Below the pieces are notes generated by a model, which was not told the origin of the DNA, ran no database searches, and saw only the letters and a program-made list of their open reading frames with translations. Source: Diogma glabrata (lineage: Eukaryota > Arthropoda > Insecta > Diptera > Cylindrotomidae). From it: DNA of 64,000 nt. The position numbers and the translations under genes are program-made. Shown piece by piece: positions 1-11,850 of the stretch; the stretch's first letter is position 1; each line of letters opens with the position of its first letter. The DNA lies in assembly GCA_963693315.1 (NCBI GenBank), contig OY856188.1, forward strand, positions 193,698,322 to 193,762,321, read 5' to 3'.

Positions 1-1805
1 GTAAAAAGAAACGCGAACACATAAAGAGCTGCATCGAAAACATCAACCAACATGCGGCCAAAGGAAATTCAAAAGAGTGCTTTGCCAATGCACGGCATCT
101 GACAAAAGATTTCCACCCAAGATCTACAGCCATCAAAAATGAAAATAATGAACTCACAATAAGTGAACGTGATGTGCTGGCAGTGTGGCGATCCCACTTT
201 CAAGACCTACTGAATAGGACGAATGAAGTTCATCCTATTCGAGCAATTGCTCCATCAACTGAGGAGATTTTTGTCCCTTACCCAGCAATAGAAGAAGTGG
301 AAGCTGCCATTAAAAAACTGAAAAATGGCAAATCACCAGGTTTCGCTGGAATTCCCGCAGAACTTCTGAAAAATGGAGGAGCAGCTCTGGTCCCACGTAT
401 ATACGATCTGATTCTTGCAATCTGGGACCAAGAAGAACTACCTGCTGAATGGAAAACAGCTCTCATTGTTCCGCTACATAAGAAAGGTGACCGTCTAAAG
501 TGTGCAAATTATCGTGGCATCGCACTGTTGAATACTGCATACAAAATACTAGCTAATGTCGTACTTGCTCGACTCATCCCGTTCGCCGAATCTATCATCG
601 GTGACTATCAGTGTGGTTTTCGTCCCAACCGCTCAACCACAGATAAATGTTTTACATTAAGGATGATTCTGGAAAAATGTTGGGAGTACAACATCAGCAT
701 TCACCAACTCTACGTTGATTTCAGGCAAGCATATGATAGTATCATCCGCGACAACCTCTGGTCCGCACTCATATGCCTTGGTATCCCAGAGAAACTTGTT
801 TCTCTGTGCAAACTCACAACATCGGGATCAAATTGTAGAACAGTAATCGAAGGGTCAGTTTTTGATCCTTTGATATAACATCAGGTGTTTGACAAGGTGA
901 TGCACTCGCGCCCGTACTATTTAATTTGGCGCTGGAGTACGCGATAAGAAAAAGCCGAATTGAGACACAAAACTGCATGTATAACAAATCTAGTCAAGTT
1001 CTTGGCTACGCAGATGATATTGTGCTTCTCGGATGTAGAACAAGCGATATTAAGGATAGTCTCTCTCAGCTTGAAAGAAATGCTAAACGGCTTGGATTTT
1101 GCTAAACTAAAGTGTTAACAACATCTAAGAACATACCTCCTGGAAATCTGGATACTGGCGACTATGAAGTGGAACGCGTGGAAAACTTCAAATACCTCGG
1201 GTCTGTAATAACATCGTCAAATGACATGCAGGCAAATATCAAAGCCCGTGTCTCTGCCGCATACAGAGTTTTCTACGCATACTCAAAACTTTTGCGATCA
1301 AAACATCTTTCGCGGTCGTGTAAACACACACTTTACAAAGCATTAATCCGATCTATATGCTTACATTTGGAAGTGAAAGCTGGACACTGACTTCCTCCGA
1401 TTGTAGAATTTTATCAACTTTCGAGAGGAAGGTCATACGAACAATTTATGGTCCATGTAAAGTTGCTGAAAATCAGTATAGAATCCGAATGAATCATGAA
1501 GTCAGACAGCTTCTTGGAGGCTGCGATTTAATCGGATTCATTTAATCCAACCGGATTAGATGGTTTGGTCATGTAGAAAGGGCTCCATTGGATAGAATGA
1601 TAAAAAAAGCGTCCCAACAACAACCAGCTGGTGTTCGTCGAAGAGGAAGACCTAGACAACGCTGGCGTGATGACATCGTCCAAGACCTTAGTGATAGGAT
1701 GTCGAAACTGGGGTCAACTAGTCATGGAACGAGATGATTGGAAGCTGGTGGCACAGACGCCAAAATCCCTCCATAGGATGTAAACGCCAGAGAGAGAGAG
1801 AGGGA
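1..1805 (+). mobile_element. RTE-type LINE, 3' portion, degenerate
   Basis: The reading frame is already open at base 3 and runs to 878, covering the fingers and palm of a LINE reverse transcriptase: a KSPG motif, the NYRGIALLNTAYKI block typical of the RTE group, CGFRPNRSTTD, and the first catalytic Asp in a YVDFRQAYDS block. A frameshift near 865-880 and a TGA at 890-892 (where GVRQGD would be expected) break the frame. The second catalytic block, YADDIVLLG, is readable in another frame near 1003-1030. C-terminal LINE sequence continues in pieces to about 1780, and the copy ends in a short GA microsatellite (about 1790-1804), as RTE elements often end in simple repeats. The 5' part lies outside the window. 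This is a dead copy; the RTE assignment rests on motif wording only. Confidence 0.85.
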
Positions 1806-2341
1806 CTACATTCATAGGTGCTAAAACCAAACTTATCAAGATTGGCGAATTATTCCAATTCATTCCAAATGCAAATAGAACATGTTTTTTCAGTGCAGAA
1901 AATATGTGATTTTCATAAGTTGACTGTTGACTGAATAAATATATATCAACGAAATTTGAATTTAAGTTAAAGCTACCTAGTTTTTTTAAGATAAGAATCG
2001 ATTAAAATCGAAATAATCAACTGTCGCTGCCGGAAAATCGGTTCTAGTAATCGAAATATATAAAATAAACGTAGGAATCGAGAATCGATTTTTCTATGTC
2101 TTTCCATTCCTTGTCCTGAACTAACAATTAAACATTTTCTCATTATATAATTTTTTGTCTTAACGAATATTTTAAATTGAATAATTTTGTCTCATATGGT
2201 ACTACTAAAACTGTCAAATAAATAGATTTTTTAGTCCAAAAGGAGAACACGTTTATTTTCATTTACTCTTACGGATTAGAAGAAATTAATAAACAAAATT
2301 GTATACAGTCCACAAAATTCGAAGCGAACCGGCGCAACATT
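1806..2341. other. AT-rich intergenic DNA, no feature seen
   Basis: I see no coding, repeat or RNA signature here. Confidence 0.5.
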
Positions 2342-2570
2342 TAAACTCTATTTATTAAACAGTACCAACAGCAGTGAGATATCTTTAGCCAAGGTGATAT
2401 CTTAGGAGTACTGACGGATTAAACGTCATCAGTCATCAGATATCATCCTCAATTTTAATAAAAGAATATTTATTGATAAGATAACCAGTGCCTTGTTTGA
2501 AGAAACGAGCCTTCGTATATCTTTATCTGCCACTAGGCACAGGTTTTCTGCTTTTATCAAATTAGCAACA
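2342..2570 (+). repeat. Unclassified dispersed repeat, copy A
   Basis: This contains the block CAGTGAGATATCT..TAGCCAAGGTGATATCTTA, followed about 100 bases on by GAAACGAGCCTTCGTATAT. The same two blocks occur in the same order in copy B (about 11225-11850). Copies C (about 26619-26745), D (about 53675-53750) and E (about 61205-61460) share other parts. No coding sequence or clear termini were found. It may be a non-autonomous element. Confidence 0.55.
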
Positions 2571-3987
2571 ATATAATGAAAATTGCTTGTTGCGGCAAAT
2601 TAAAAATACATATTTTGTATATAACTCGAAATGGACGATGCCCTGAAAACGAAGTGGACATCGAGTTATAAAATTATAAATTTTATGTCTTTTTGCAACA
2701 ACTAGGTAGTATTTTTCATTATGTTTTTCATAATATTGCATCGAGTCTCCGTGGCAGAAAGTGTTAGTTAAATTAGCAAAATCTTGTAATTGTGTTGGAT
2801 ATAAACAAATGCGTAGCAGTAATTCTAAACGAGACATTTTAAAAGCGAAACCAATACCTAACCAATATGAATTAAACTCTTTTGTCCAAACTAGTCTGGA
2901 GAGTAAGAATGTAACTTCGTGTAAAATTAAAAACATCCAAGAAATAGAATCTAATCAATTCCGTTCTCATGTATTATAAAAAAATTCAATTATTTCCTTG
3001 TTTAAAAAAAACTCGTTTGAACAAATCTATACAAATATTACTAATTTCCATTTATTTTTATTTTAATTGTAATTGATAAAATTAAACCATTTCCCATACA
3101 ATGTGAATATCTAGATTCTAGAAGATACAAGAAACACAAAAAAATATTGTTCATCAAAAACTTAACTAATCAGTCTTTAATTGAATTCAATTTACAACAA
3201 ACAGGTAATCTAGTTTTAAATCCATATCAAAACTACATATAGGGAATCAAACATAACCATCACAACAACAAACTATTAAAATCAGACATCAAACATAAAA
3301 TAACTTAAAAATTAAATTCAATCAAATCATAAATACATAGTTGTACTATCCAAGTTTGGGATTTACGAGGAAAACAAGAACAAGAATCGTCCAGCCATCC
3401 ATCGTCTTTCAAAAAAAAAGAAAAGAAAAATATAAGAAAAATGTCTTTCCTTAATATTATTTGTTGTCCACTTGAAAATTATAATTCCAAAAACAAAGAC
3501 TATTAAATACTATCCATCTTTTGAGAGAAGAATTTTATATAGATTTTTTTTTGGTACGTGATCAGGTAACATAATCAGAAACATTTTATTATTTTTTTTA
3601 TATAAGAAAATCGGTATGAGATAAGGAGATTGAATTGAATACATTTAATACTAAAAAACATTTTGTTTCTGTTCCATTTTTATTTATTTATTTATTTAAT
3701 GTTCGTTCATATTACACAAAACCAGGATGAATTTGTGTGATTCAATTTTTAATAGATTCTTTTCGGTTTATTGTTCGCACGTAACCTAATGTTGTTTTTT
3801 TTTATGTTGAAATGTTGGTACATTTTCTGAACGAGCTCACGTAACCAAATCAGCGCTTCTTCTGCAAATCTTCAATCCGATCGATTGAATTATTAATTTC
3901 ATTCTGTTGGGGTTAAACATTGCTAGAATGGATATGTTGGATAGTTGAATTGCAATTTTTGTAGTAGCAATAGCTAAAAGAACTAAA
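2571..3987. other. AT-rich DNA, no gene seen
   Basis: Short homopolymer runs and a TTTA microsatellite (about 3680-3700). Short open frames here look like chance. The segment ends at the terminus of the gypsy relic, and its last few hundred bases may include a decayed LTR. Confidence 0.5.
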
Positions 3988-4015
3988 CAGTGTTCGCCAC
4001 AACACTCCTCCCCCT
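3988..4015 (-). promoter_or_regulatory. Gypsy polypurine tract and 3' LTR start
   Basis: Read on the minus strand, bases 4015-4004 are AGGGGGAGGAGT, a polypurine tract that primes plus-strand DNA synthesis. It is followed directly by TTGTGGCGAACACTG (4002-3988), which matches the terminal motif at 8525-8511. Terminal TG and an adjacent purine tract are expected for an LTR boundary. Confidence 0.7.
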
Positions 4016-4379
4016 AGTGCCATTGCAGATAGGACGATATAAAAAGTGAAGAAAAGATATTTAGAGTGTAGCATTAAGAAGTAGCATTTAGAAAACGAGC
4101 GAAAGTTCTTGTAATTCGACCTGCTCGGGTAATTGCAGCAGAAGGGTTAAAGGTGAACGTTTGTGGTGTAAGATTAAATTTTACTTTTTTAACCGTTTTA
4201 GTGGCGTCTGCGTTGTGTTTTCCAACTTATGTAGGAGTGAAAGTGAAAGGTAATGACTTGGACGTTGTCTGTATGAGACAATTTTTCGTCTGCATGACTA
4301 AGAGTTGTACTAGTAGTTGAGTTTTATGAAATACGATGACGATGAAATTTGAGTTTTATTTATTAACTTTATATCTTCT

Positions 4380-4870
4380 CTGAAACAAAGTTTTAACCTG
4401 TCGATGGAGACACGAATGTATTAACCTTTGCGACCAATTCCGAAATTCTTTCCGACTAACGACTCGGTAAGGACCTTCGGCTGTAGTTTGTAAGTTGCTT
4501 GCTAAGCCAGTGCGTAAGAATACATGTGAGCAAAATTCAAGGGTTTTGAAAACGAAAACTTTTTCGGAAGAGTGAGTGCCTTGATGCGTGAATGGGACGA
4601 GGGTAATCGAAATGTTGTTTCAGGTGGGAAACAAGATGGAATGAAATTTGAGTTTTTGCTGAAATTCTCCAGGAAGACGGATTTGCGTACCATAAACTAG
4701 TTCTGCAGATGAAGATTTGAAATATTTCACGAAAAGTGGTTCGTAAACCAAGTAGGATTGAAGGTATATCATTGTCCAGTCTGTCCTGTCGTAAACCATG
4801 ATAGCAGATTTGAGTGTTCGATGCCAACGTTCAATGAGACCGTTACATTTAGGATTGCCGCTTGCATAGT
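4380..4870 (-). pseudogene. Gypsy integrase, C-terminal fragment
   Basis: The minus strand reads in pieces as an integrase end: NGLIERWHRTLKSAI (the region around the third catalytic Glu), then PSILLGLRTTFRE and an SSAELVYGTQIRLPGEF-like block in a shifted frame. Stops and shifts are frequent. It joins directly to RT/RNase H sequence at about 4870-4940, so the RNase H body and integrase core are missing. Confidence 0.75.
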
Positions 4871-4942
4871 TCGAATGCTTGAATGGCGTCTTCGGACCAT
4901 TGAATGACTCGTTTGTCTTTCTTCCTAGAACCTTTTAGAAAA

Positions 4943-5526
4943 TCAATATGGATGGCTTGATTGTATGAAGCGACGATAGAAATTAATCATACCAAGAAAA
5001 CGACGGAGTTGCCTTACGGTTTCTGGACGATCGAAATTATTGATCGCATCACCTTCTAAAGTCGGCTTAATTCTAGTCGAGTCAATATAATGTCTTAAAA
5101 AGTCAACGTTGTTTTTTGCAAAGTTGTATTTTTCAACGTTGATGATGAGATCTGCGTTAGAAAAATGCTCGAAAACAGTTCGAAAGTGTGTGAGGTGTTC
5201 CTCAAAGGTTTTAGAAGCAATAAGGAGTTTATCTATGTAGATGAAACAGAAGTCAAGATCTCGCAGAAGTGATAGCATTAATCGTTGGAATGATTGCGCA
5301 GCGTTTCGCAATCTGAATCTCATTCGAACGCATTCTAAGAGTCTGAACGGTATGGATATTGGTGTTCTAGCAATGTCGTGTTCATCAATAGGAATTTGAT
5401 GATAGGCACGATCGAGATGAATGGTTGAAAAAATGTTGCATCCATATAATTGTTGGGTAAAGTCATGCAAGTGAGGAATAGAGTATTTATCCGGAGTAGT
5501 GACATTATTAAGTGGACGGTAATCAC
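4943..5526 (-). pseudogene. Gypsy reverse transcriptase fragment
   Basis: The frame carries FSTIHLDRAYHQIPI (first catalytic Asp), then FIYIDKLLIASKTFEEH, where the usual YIDDLLIAS has changed one catalytic Asp to Lys. It continues with INVEKYNFAKNNVDFLRHYI and LRRFLGMINFYRRFI, the Ty3/gypsy thumb. The loss of the second catalytic Asp makes the copy enzymatically dead regardless of its other breaks. Confidence 0.85.
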
Positions 5527-5741
5527 CGCAAGGTCTTCATTCGCCGTGGAGAGGGGGCTGTTGGAAGGTCGAAAAATGCCTTAAACCAGCATGGTGTGGA
5601 ATTCTGTCTTGGCTATCGCCAATTTGTTCAGTCTACGGTACCTAGAAGAAATGGGAAAACCACGCGTTTCAATAACGTGTGTATCGTTATGCTTGACCGG
5701 TAATGCAAGATCACTTGCAGAAGTTAAATTTTTGAAATTCC

Positions 5742-5969
5742 TTAGAATAACGACAGCAGGGTCAATGATTTGTCGATTGTAGTTAAAGTGGGGACTGAAG
5801 AAGAGGAGCTTTCAGTGACTGCGAATAAATTGGTCAGTGGATCGATAAGTTGTCGGATTTCAATATCCACTAAGAGACCATACTTATTTAAAAAGTCAGC
5901 ATGGCAACGTCCGCGATAATAAAGGTCTGACAAAACGATCGTCTGAGACCAATATGGAAGTGCTTGCAC
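5742..5969 (-). pseudogene. Gypsy retropepsin fragment
   Basis: The frame contains VLSDLYYRGRCHADFLNKYGLLVDIEIRQL. The ADFLNKYGLLVD block follows the flap in gypsy proteases. The active-site DTG is not recognisable. It sits between gag and RT in the expected order. Confidence 0.65.
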
Positions 5970-6309
5970 TTCGGGTCACAGCGTCTTGCATTTTGCTGAA
6001 ATTTATAATGGTAGTAGCATTCACCATTAAAGATTGCACCCTAGATCAAGAATTTTGGCGAAAGCCGTAACTACTTGGGGTACGATCTTGGCTGTAATTT
6101 CGGTCCTTGAACCTACTTCTACTTTTGTTAAAATTATTCGCTGAGATAGCGTTGAAGAAGAGAGGACTGGAGTTCATTGAACTTCGCAGTCAAAGAAGCT
6201 ATTTCATTAGCATAATTGTTTGCAGGAGAGGTAACTGCCATGATAGAATTTCCTACATGGGCAACATAGACGCGATCAGCCAGTTGTCGTTGCCGTAGTA
6301 AGATCAAGA

Positions 6310-8269
6310 TCAGCTACAGCTATAATGATGTGCGTAGGGAGGCAGTAATTTTTCTTCCCAGAGCAGACTGAGAATATCCTCAGAAAAAACATTTTGTGCC
6401 TCACGGGTGATTTCCCTTAGAAGATGAGAATGCTTACGATCGCCGAGATCCACTCCTCTTAACACGTATCTTATGCGGTCCGTAGCGATTGAGGTTAAAC
6501 GTTGAAAAAGGACTGATTTAACCTGGTTGTTGTTGTTGTAGCAATGAGTGCGGTGCAACTCTTCCGGCTACATGTCCAGATTCAGGAACTCTGCTACTGT
6601 CCTAGGGCGGTACCACAAATCTTCCTTCGTCAGGTCAGTTGGATTTTTTGGACAATTGAATAAGTGGTCTGCATCATGCGGCGTGCCCTCACATGCAGGA
6701 CACTTGTCAACAATGTTCTGGTCAATTTTATTCATATTTTATGTAGTTATTTAAGATGCGTGACCAACCGGATTTTAACTGCGCTAGAATGGATCTGGTG
6801 CTGCGCGGTAGTTTGACCTCTTCCGCAGCGACTTGTGGTGGCTTACTATTAAGTACTCGATTTTGGACGTAGTTCCTTATTGTGTCTTCAACAACTTTGG
6901 TATGAATTATTTTTAAGCCCGTTTTATACATAAGCTCGTCGATGTTACCGGTTACTTGGTTGTTTCTGACATCATTCAAGAAACAGTTTGCAGTACGCCT
7001 TATGTCTATAGGTGGTGTAGTCGTGGATAAGGTGTCACTGCAGAGATTTCGCTCTTTGTGACAGGCTCATCGATATTGTTTGGTAAGCATTTCATTATGT
7101 TGACGAACCGACAATATGTTACATTCCTCGTTCAGGTGATCCATCAAATGAAATCCGGTTGCTGTTGGCAAGGCTGCATTTTGTGTTATTTGTAACTTAT
7201 TTCAGTGAGTGTCGGCGATTTGAGGTGTCAATATGGGTGCTGCGTAATGTAAAATAAGTCTTCCTATTGCTTTGTACGTTTTTATGATTTCGGTTTAATA
7301 TTTGCCCCATGAACTACCAGCTAGTACTTTCAATGCGTTGTTCCAGCTTTTCACTCTCGAGTTCACCTGTGTTCAATGTGACCCCTAACCGTTTTGGATT
7401 TTTGATCGAGGGAATAAGTATATTGTCAATGCAGACGTTAAGTGTTGTATTCACCCGCTTCGTCTATGTGGTGAAAAGTATAGAGGTAGACTTTTCAGTG
7501 GAAAATTTCAGTTTTCTGGTTTTAAAACATTCGCTCTGGATGATAAGGAAGGTGTTCCGAGCATTAGTGAGTTGTGTCAGGTTATTTTCGGTTGTAAGCA
7601 CCAAACAGTCGTCTGCATATGACGTGATGGTCATTCCTTCTGGTGGGGCAGGTAATTAGGTAGAGATTGAATAGTGAAGGTGAGACATCTCCACCTTGTG
7701 GTATTCCTTGGTTAGCACTCTCATCTTAGATTTGTAATTATGGAATTCAACGTATGTTTGCCGGCCCCTTAGGTAGTTGCACAACCAGCGCTTTATTAAA
7801 CATCCCAGATTAGTGTTAAATATGTCATTGAGTAATGCAGCTTTCACCTGGTATCATTTCACCTGGTCGTAAGGGTTTGCTTACTTAGGTGCATTAAGAA
7901 CGTTCCAGATAAGATAAGAAATATCTGGTGTGATGATGCCTAAAATATGACCGTATTTGGCATCCTGGGATGTAATTTTTGAAATTCAGAATTGCTCTTC
8001 CAAAATTGTGAACCAGGTGTCTGGTTGGTCTTTCCAGAAAAGAGCAACTTTTACTGAAATTTGGTTGATATAGGTTGCCTCTTTATATTTTGTTCCGCAG
8101 AACAAGTCTGGAATAAATTTTGAGGGCTCTAAACATCGGTGGCAGAGGTTCCTTGAGCTGCGTTAGCTTTGGTCATAAAGGCTCTAGCTGGCTCACTTAC
8201 TTGAACTTGGAGCTCTTCTTCCGTTAAGGAATATTTTTGAGGTGCAGTATAATCGTCAGAAGGGTTCAT
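6310..8269 (-). pseudogene. Gypsy gag, split by a LINE insertion
   Basis: The start at about 8269 reads MNPSDDYTAPQKYSLTEEE on the minus strand. The C-terminal half (6526-6310) has RGVDLGDRKHSHLLREI, a capsid block seen in many insect gypsy gags. The two halves are separated by a LINE at 6527-7841 with near-identical flanks. Several stops are present. Confidence 0.7.
6527..7841 (-). mobile_element. 5'-truncated LINE, same family as 49951-53416
   Basis: This begins on the plus strand with TTGTTGTTGTTG (the element's simple-repeat 3' tail) and is collinear with the first ~1.35 kb of the copy at 49951-53416. It shares the CPACEGTPHDADHLFNCP-like C-terminal block, LNNYI and the AAEEVKLPRSTRSIL block. 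It stops abruptly at about 7841 (5' truncation). Flanks ATTTAACCTGG (6516-6526) and ATTTCACCTGG (7856-7866) differ by one base and fit a target-site duplication. An extra TTTCACCTGG copy lies at 7842-7851. Confidence 0.8.
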
Positions 8270-8525
8270 GGCCGATACCAAAAGGAACCTGCAACCGCTT
8301 TTCCACATCTTAAAAGCTAGAAAGTAAAGTATTGCGGCGAAAAAAATTATAATGGAATGTTGTGTGGCGAATATACAATGAGGAGATGGCGACCAACAAT
8401 ACCCCGAATCAAATAAGAAGTTCCGTAAATATTATGTTCAGTTTTATAAATTTAAAAAAAAAGAAAAAAAGATGCAATTACTAACAAAAAAACTGTTAAA
8501 ATTATATTACCAGTGTTCGCCACAA

Positions 8526-9649
8526 TTTTACTGGTATGAACAACTATTTTTTAGTAAGGAATTTCGGATTTATCATTGAACTCAACCAAGAGTTTTCTAA
8601 AAAAATATAAACTTATATCTATCTGCCTGTGTTTCTTAATCCTAAATCGTTACTTCTTATTGGATCTACTAGCTATCGTTATCGTTTGGTACACATTGGT
8701 GTCACCTTTAAAAAATGTGTATATAAACAAAATCACAATATAATCACGTTTACACAATAATCCCAGACTGTTTTCAATTTAAATGTGCATTAATTTTTTA
8801 TGATTTGGGATATCGCTTCCTAAAAATATATCTGAAAATTCATCAATAACGTAACAGTTAGTTGATTAATGGAATCGAATTTTTAAAACCCATCAATCAA
8901 AATTTAACATTTATACGAACTGAAATATATGTACATATATGGAATTACAATAACCATGTACGATTAAAAGTGTAAATTATAATTTATCTGGCAACCGTAT
9001 TCAAAAATAAAATGTAACAAGAATAAAAATTACGATAAAAATTAACAATACAAGAAATTTTCTTAAAATAGAATATAAATAAAAAAAAATATTCTAGAAA
9101 TAGTAAAACAAGTTAGAATGTCGATAAAAGAGTTTAGCGAGAAAAGTTGATTTTTACATTTTTATTGTTGTTGAGAATAATCAAAGATTGTATCGCAAAC
9201 TTACAATTCCAATTAACCGGTAAGGGTTATATTTTTTTATTTTGTATACATAAATCAGTTTAGAGTTTAAATAAATAAATCGATGCAATTTGATCCAATA
9301 CTGACAAAAGACGCATACTATCCATATTAATAACAATTAGTGGGATAATGGTGTGATCTAAAGAATCACGTCAAGAACTTATCGTTAAGTTAAAAGGTAA
9401 ACATCGCATATGTAAACATAAATACATTAAACGTTGATAACAATAATTGTCGTAATTTTGTTTTATCCATCCAATCTTAATTATTTCCACAACCCTTATA
9501 ATAATATTTGTAATATTAATTTTTCAAACGTATAACCTGAACATTATTGAGATTTCCCGAGAATGGATATCATGTTAAGCAAAACTTCATAATCAGATAA
9601 AAATCCATAATAACCCAGATATCCATTTTATGCATCAATTGATGCCAAA
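8526..9649. other. AT-rich DNA, no feature seen
   Basis: I see nothing coding or repeated here apart from short A/T runs. Confidence 0.5.
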
Positions 9650-11210
9650 TAGTCTAAGATCCGGCTGCAGGATTAGTGCGCTCATCGATTTTTTGCTAAA
9701 ACCAAATTTTTATGTATATTTATAATTAGGCGAATATATATCTACCAGGTTGCCTATCAAAATTTGGCCGCCAGTATTTTTAATTAAATTATTTTTAAGT
9801 GATTTTTGGAAAAAAATTTCGTTCACTTGTTTTTTAAATAAAATATCGTCTACATCACGGCAATTTATATAAAGATTCTAAAAATTCACGGTTGCCGTTG
9901 CGCACCTGGCCGCACCTCTTCGCAGCCAGGTGTAAACAGGTATGATTTCGATAAATTTATACGTTCATAACGTACATTGATTAATTCTATATCATATTAA
10001 AGCTAATTTTTTTCTATTTATTATCATATATGGTTGCCTAATTAAATCCGGCCGCAAATAAGGGTTGCTGGCTGTTAAAGATGATAAATATTTAAGGTAG
10101 AGTGAAAGAGAGCTAGCGCGTAACATCATTTGTCTTCGTTTTCAAAATGACAAATTTAAAAATTACAACAAAAAATGGTAGAATCTTAGTTTATCCCCTC
10201 AAATAAATTTGCGTTTTTTTTTTTTCAGATAAATAGAAAGATTAGGTCCTCTGCATTTTAATTATGAAAAAAAAAATTTGCGGAAATGAGGGGGTCAAAA
10301 GTTATAAAGGATCAAACTTTCAATTTTACCTTGGTCCCGTCTCTGGTTTTTTTTTAGTTTTTTTTTTTTTCCTTATTTTTATTTATTATTTATTTATATT
10401 TTATCACACACTAAAATGATCATACACTTATCACCAAAGGGTCCCCCCTTTGAGTTTTTAGAAGTAACTTGATTTGATTTTTTTTTGACTCGCTTCTGCG
10501 ACCTTGCACAACTTCGATCAAAAATAGTACCGCATGCGAAACCCCCCCCCCCCCCCGCGTCCAGGGGGGACCAAGGTAAAATTGAAAGTTTGATCCTTTA
10601 TGACTTTTGATCCCCTCATTTCCGCAAATTTTTTTTTTCATAATTGGGATGCAGAGCACCTAATCTTTCTATTTATCTGAAAAAAAACGTACATTTATTT
10701 GGGGGGATAAACTAGGAATGTTCCCAAAAAATTAATATTGATTTAACTCTCTTTCACTCTACCTTAAATATTTATCATCTTTAACAGCCAGCAACCCTTA
10801 TTTGCGGCCGGATTTAATAAGGCAACCATATATGATAATAAATAGAAAAAAATTAGCTTTAATTTGATATAGAATTAATCAATGTACGTTATGAACGTAT
10901 AAATGTATCGAAATCATACCTGTTTACGCCTGGCTGCGAAGAGGTGCGGCCAGGTGCGCAACGGCAACCATGATTTTTTAGAATCTTTATATAAATTGCC
11001 GTGATGTAGACGATATTTTTTTTAAAAAACAAGTGAACGAAATTTTTTTCCCAAAAATCAATTAAAAATAATTTAATTAAAAATACTGGCGGCCAAATTT
11101 TGATAGGCAACCTGGTAGATATATATTCTCCTAATTATAAATATACATAAAAATTTGGTTTTAGCAAAAAATCGATGAGCGCACTAATCCTGCAGCCGGA
11201 TCTCGTACTA
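9650..11210. mobile_element. Foldback element with ~650-bp inverted repeats
   Basis: The left arm (about 9650-10345) is repeated in inverse orientation at about 10561-11210. The outer ends are AGATCCGGCTGCAGG (9657) and its complement (ending 11203), and the inner ends lie at the GATCAAACTTTCAATTTTACC block. The spacer (10346-10560) is A/T-rich with a run of about 18 C. The arms differ by scattered substitutions and small indels. No transposase is encoded. There is no clean target duplication (GTCTA against GTACTA), so the superfamily is unknown. Confidence 0.85.
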
Positions 11211-11224
11211 AAACTATTGTCACA

Positions 11225-11850
11225 GATTTTGTTTATTACGAAAATTATTGTGACAACCCCGCGTACTCCAGTCCCTGCTATTGACATACGAGTTAACGTA
11301 AGATATCACATACCACTGGCAATAGCAGTGAGATGTCTCTAGCCAAGGTGACATCTTAAGGGTGGTGGCGGATGAACTGTATTCAGTCAACGGTAGCACC
11401 CCCAATTTTAGCTGTGAAATGTTCCTTGATGGTGAGACGCTATTGCTTCCTCGAGGAAACGAACCTTCATATAATTATTTGTGTGCTCTTATCATCAAGA
11501 AAGACGGTGCGGCACAGGATCAAGGAATATGCAACAGGCTGGATTATTGGCAACTACATTTTCGTTTTGTTTCAGCAAATTTTTGTAAAAAATTTGCTAT
11601 TTCCTTTTTATTTTACTTTTATTTTCTCTATTCTATCATAAAATATTGGCCTATATTATATTTTGTCAGTGATAGGATTTATTGTTTAGTTATCCATTCT
11701 TCAACAAAAAATATGAAAAAGACAAAAAAAGAAAGATTTACGTCCATCAACACCTTTGAACGTATGTTGTTGTGGACCTTGGTCTTAAAAGGTTTTTATG
11801 TGGTGACACATATTATAATTCCTACCAACCACAACACATTTTATTAAAAA
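11225..11850 (+). repeat. Unclassified dispersed repeat, copy B (longest)
   Basis: This holds, in order, GACAACCCCGCGTACT, CACTGGCAATAGCAGTGAGAT, TAGCCAAGGTGACATCTTAA, GAAACGAACCTTCATATAAT, TTTTCTCTATTCTATCAT and a CATCAACACC..ATGTTGTTGTGG block. The parts match copies A, C, D and E. A 161-codon open frame (11362-11847) crosses it but resembles no protein I know and is not conserved in the other copies. Confidence 0.65.

Larger units (their letters stand above)
3988..8525 (-). mobile_element. Ty3/gypsy LTR retrotransposon relic
   Basis: On the minus strand the order is gag (about 8269 to 6310), protease (5969-5742), reverse transcriptase (5526-4943) and the C-terminal part of integrase (about 4870-4380). 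It ends in a purine tract directly before a TGTGGCGAACACTG LTR start. The same terminal motif reappears at 8511-8525. The two ends share only about 15 bases before diverging, so the LTRs are decayed or this is a composite. RNase H and the integrase core are deleted, and gag is split by a LINE (6527-7841). Non-autonomous and old. Confidence 0.8.

Noticed and set aside
2562..2979. Opposed short frames (124 and 72 codons)
   Set aside because: No known domain, AT-rich, overlapping on opposite strands, no splice or start context.
11362..11847. A 161-codon open frame as a gene
   Set aside because: It lies in a dispersed repeat whose other copies do not preserve the frame, and it has no recognisable domain.
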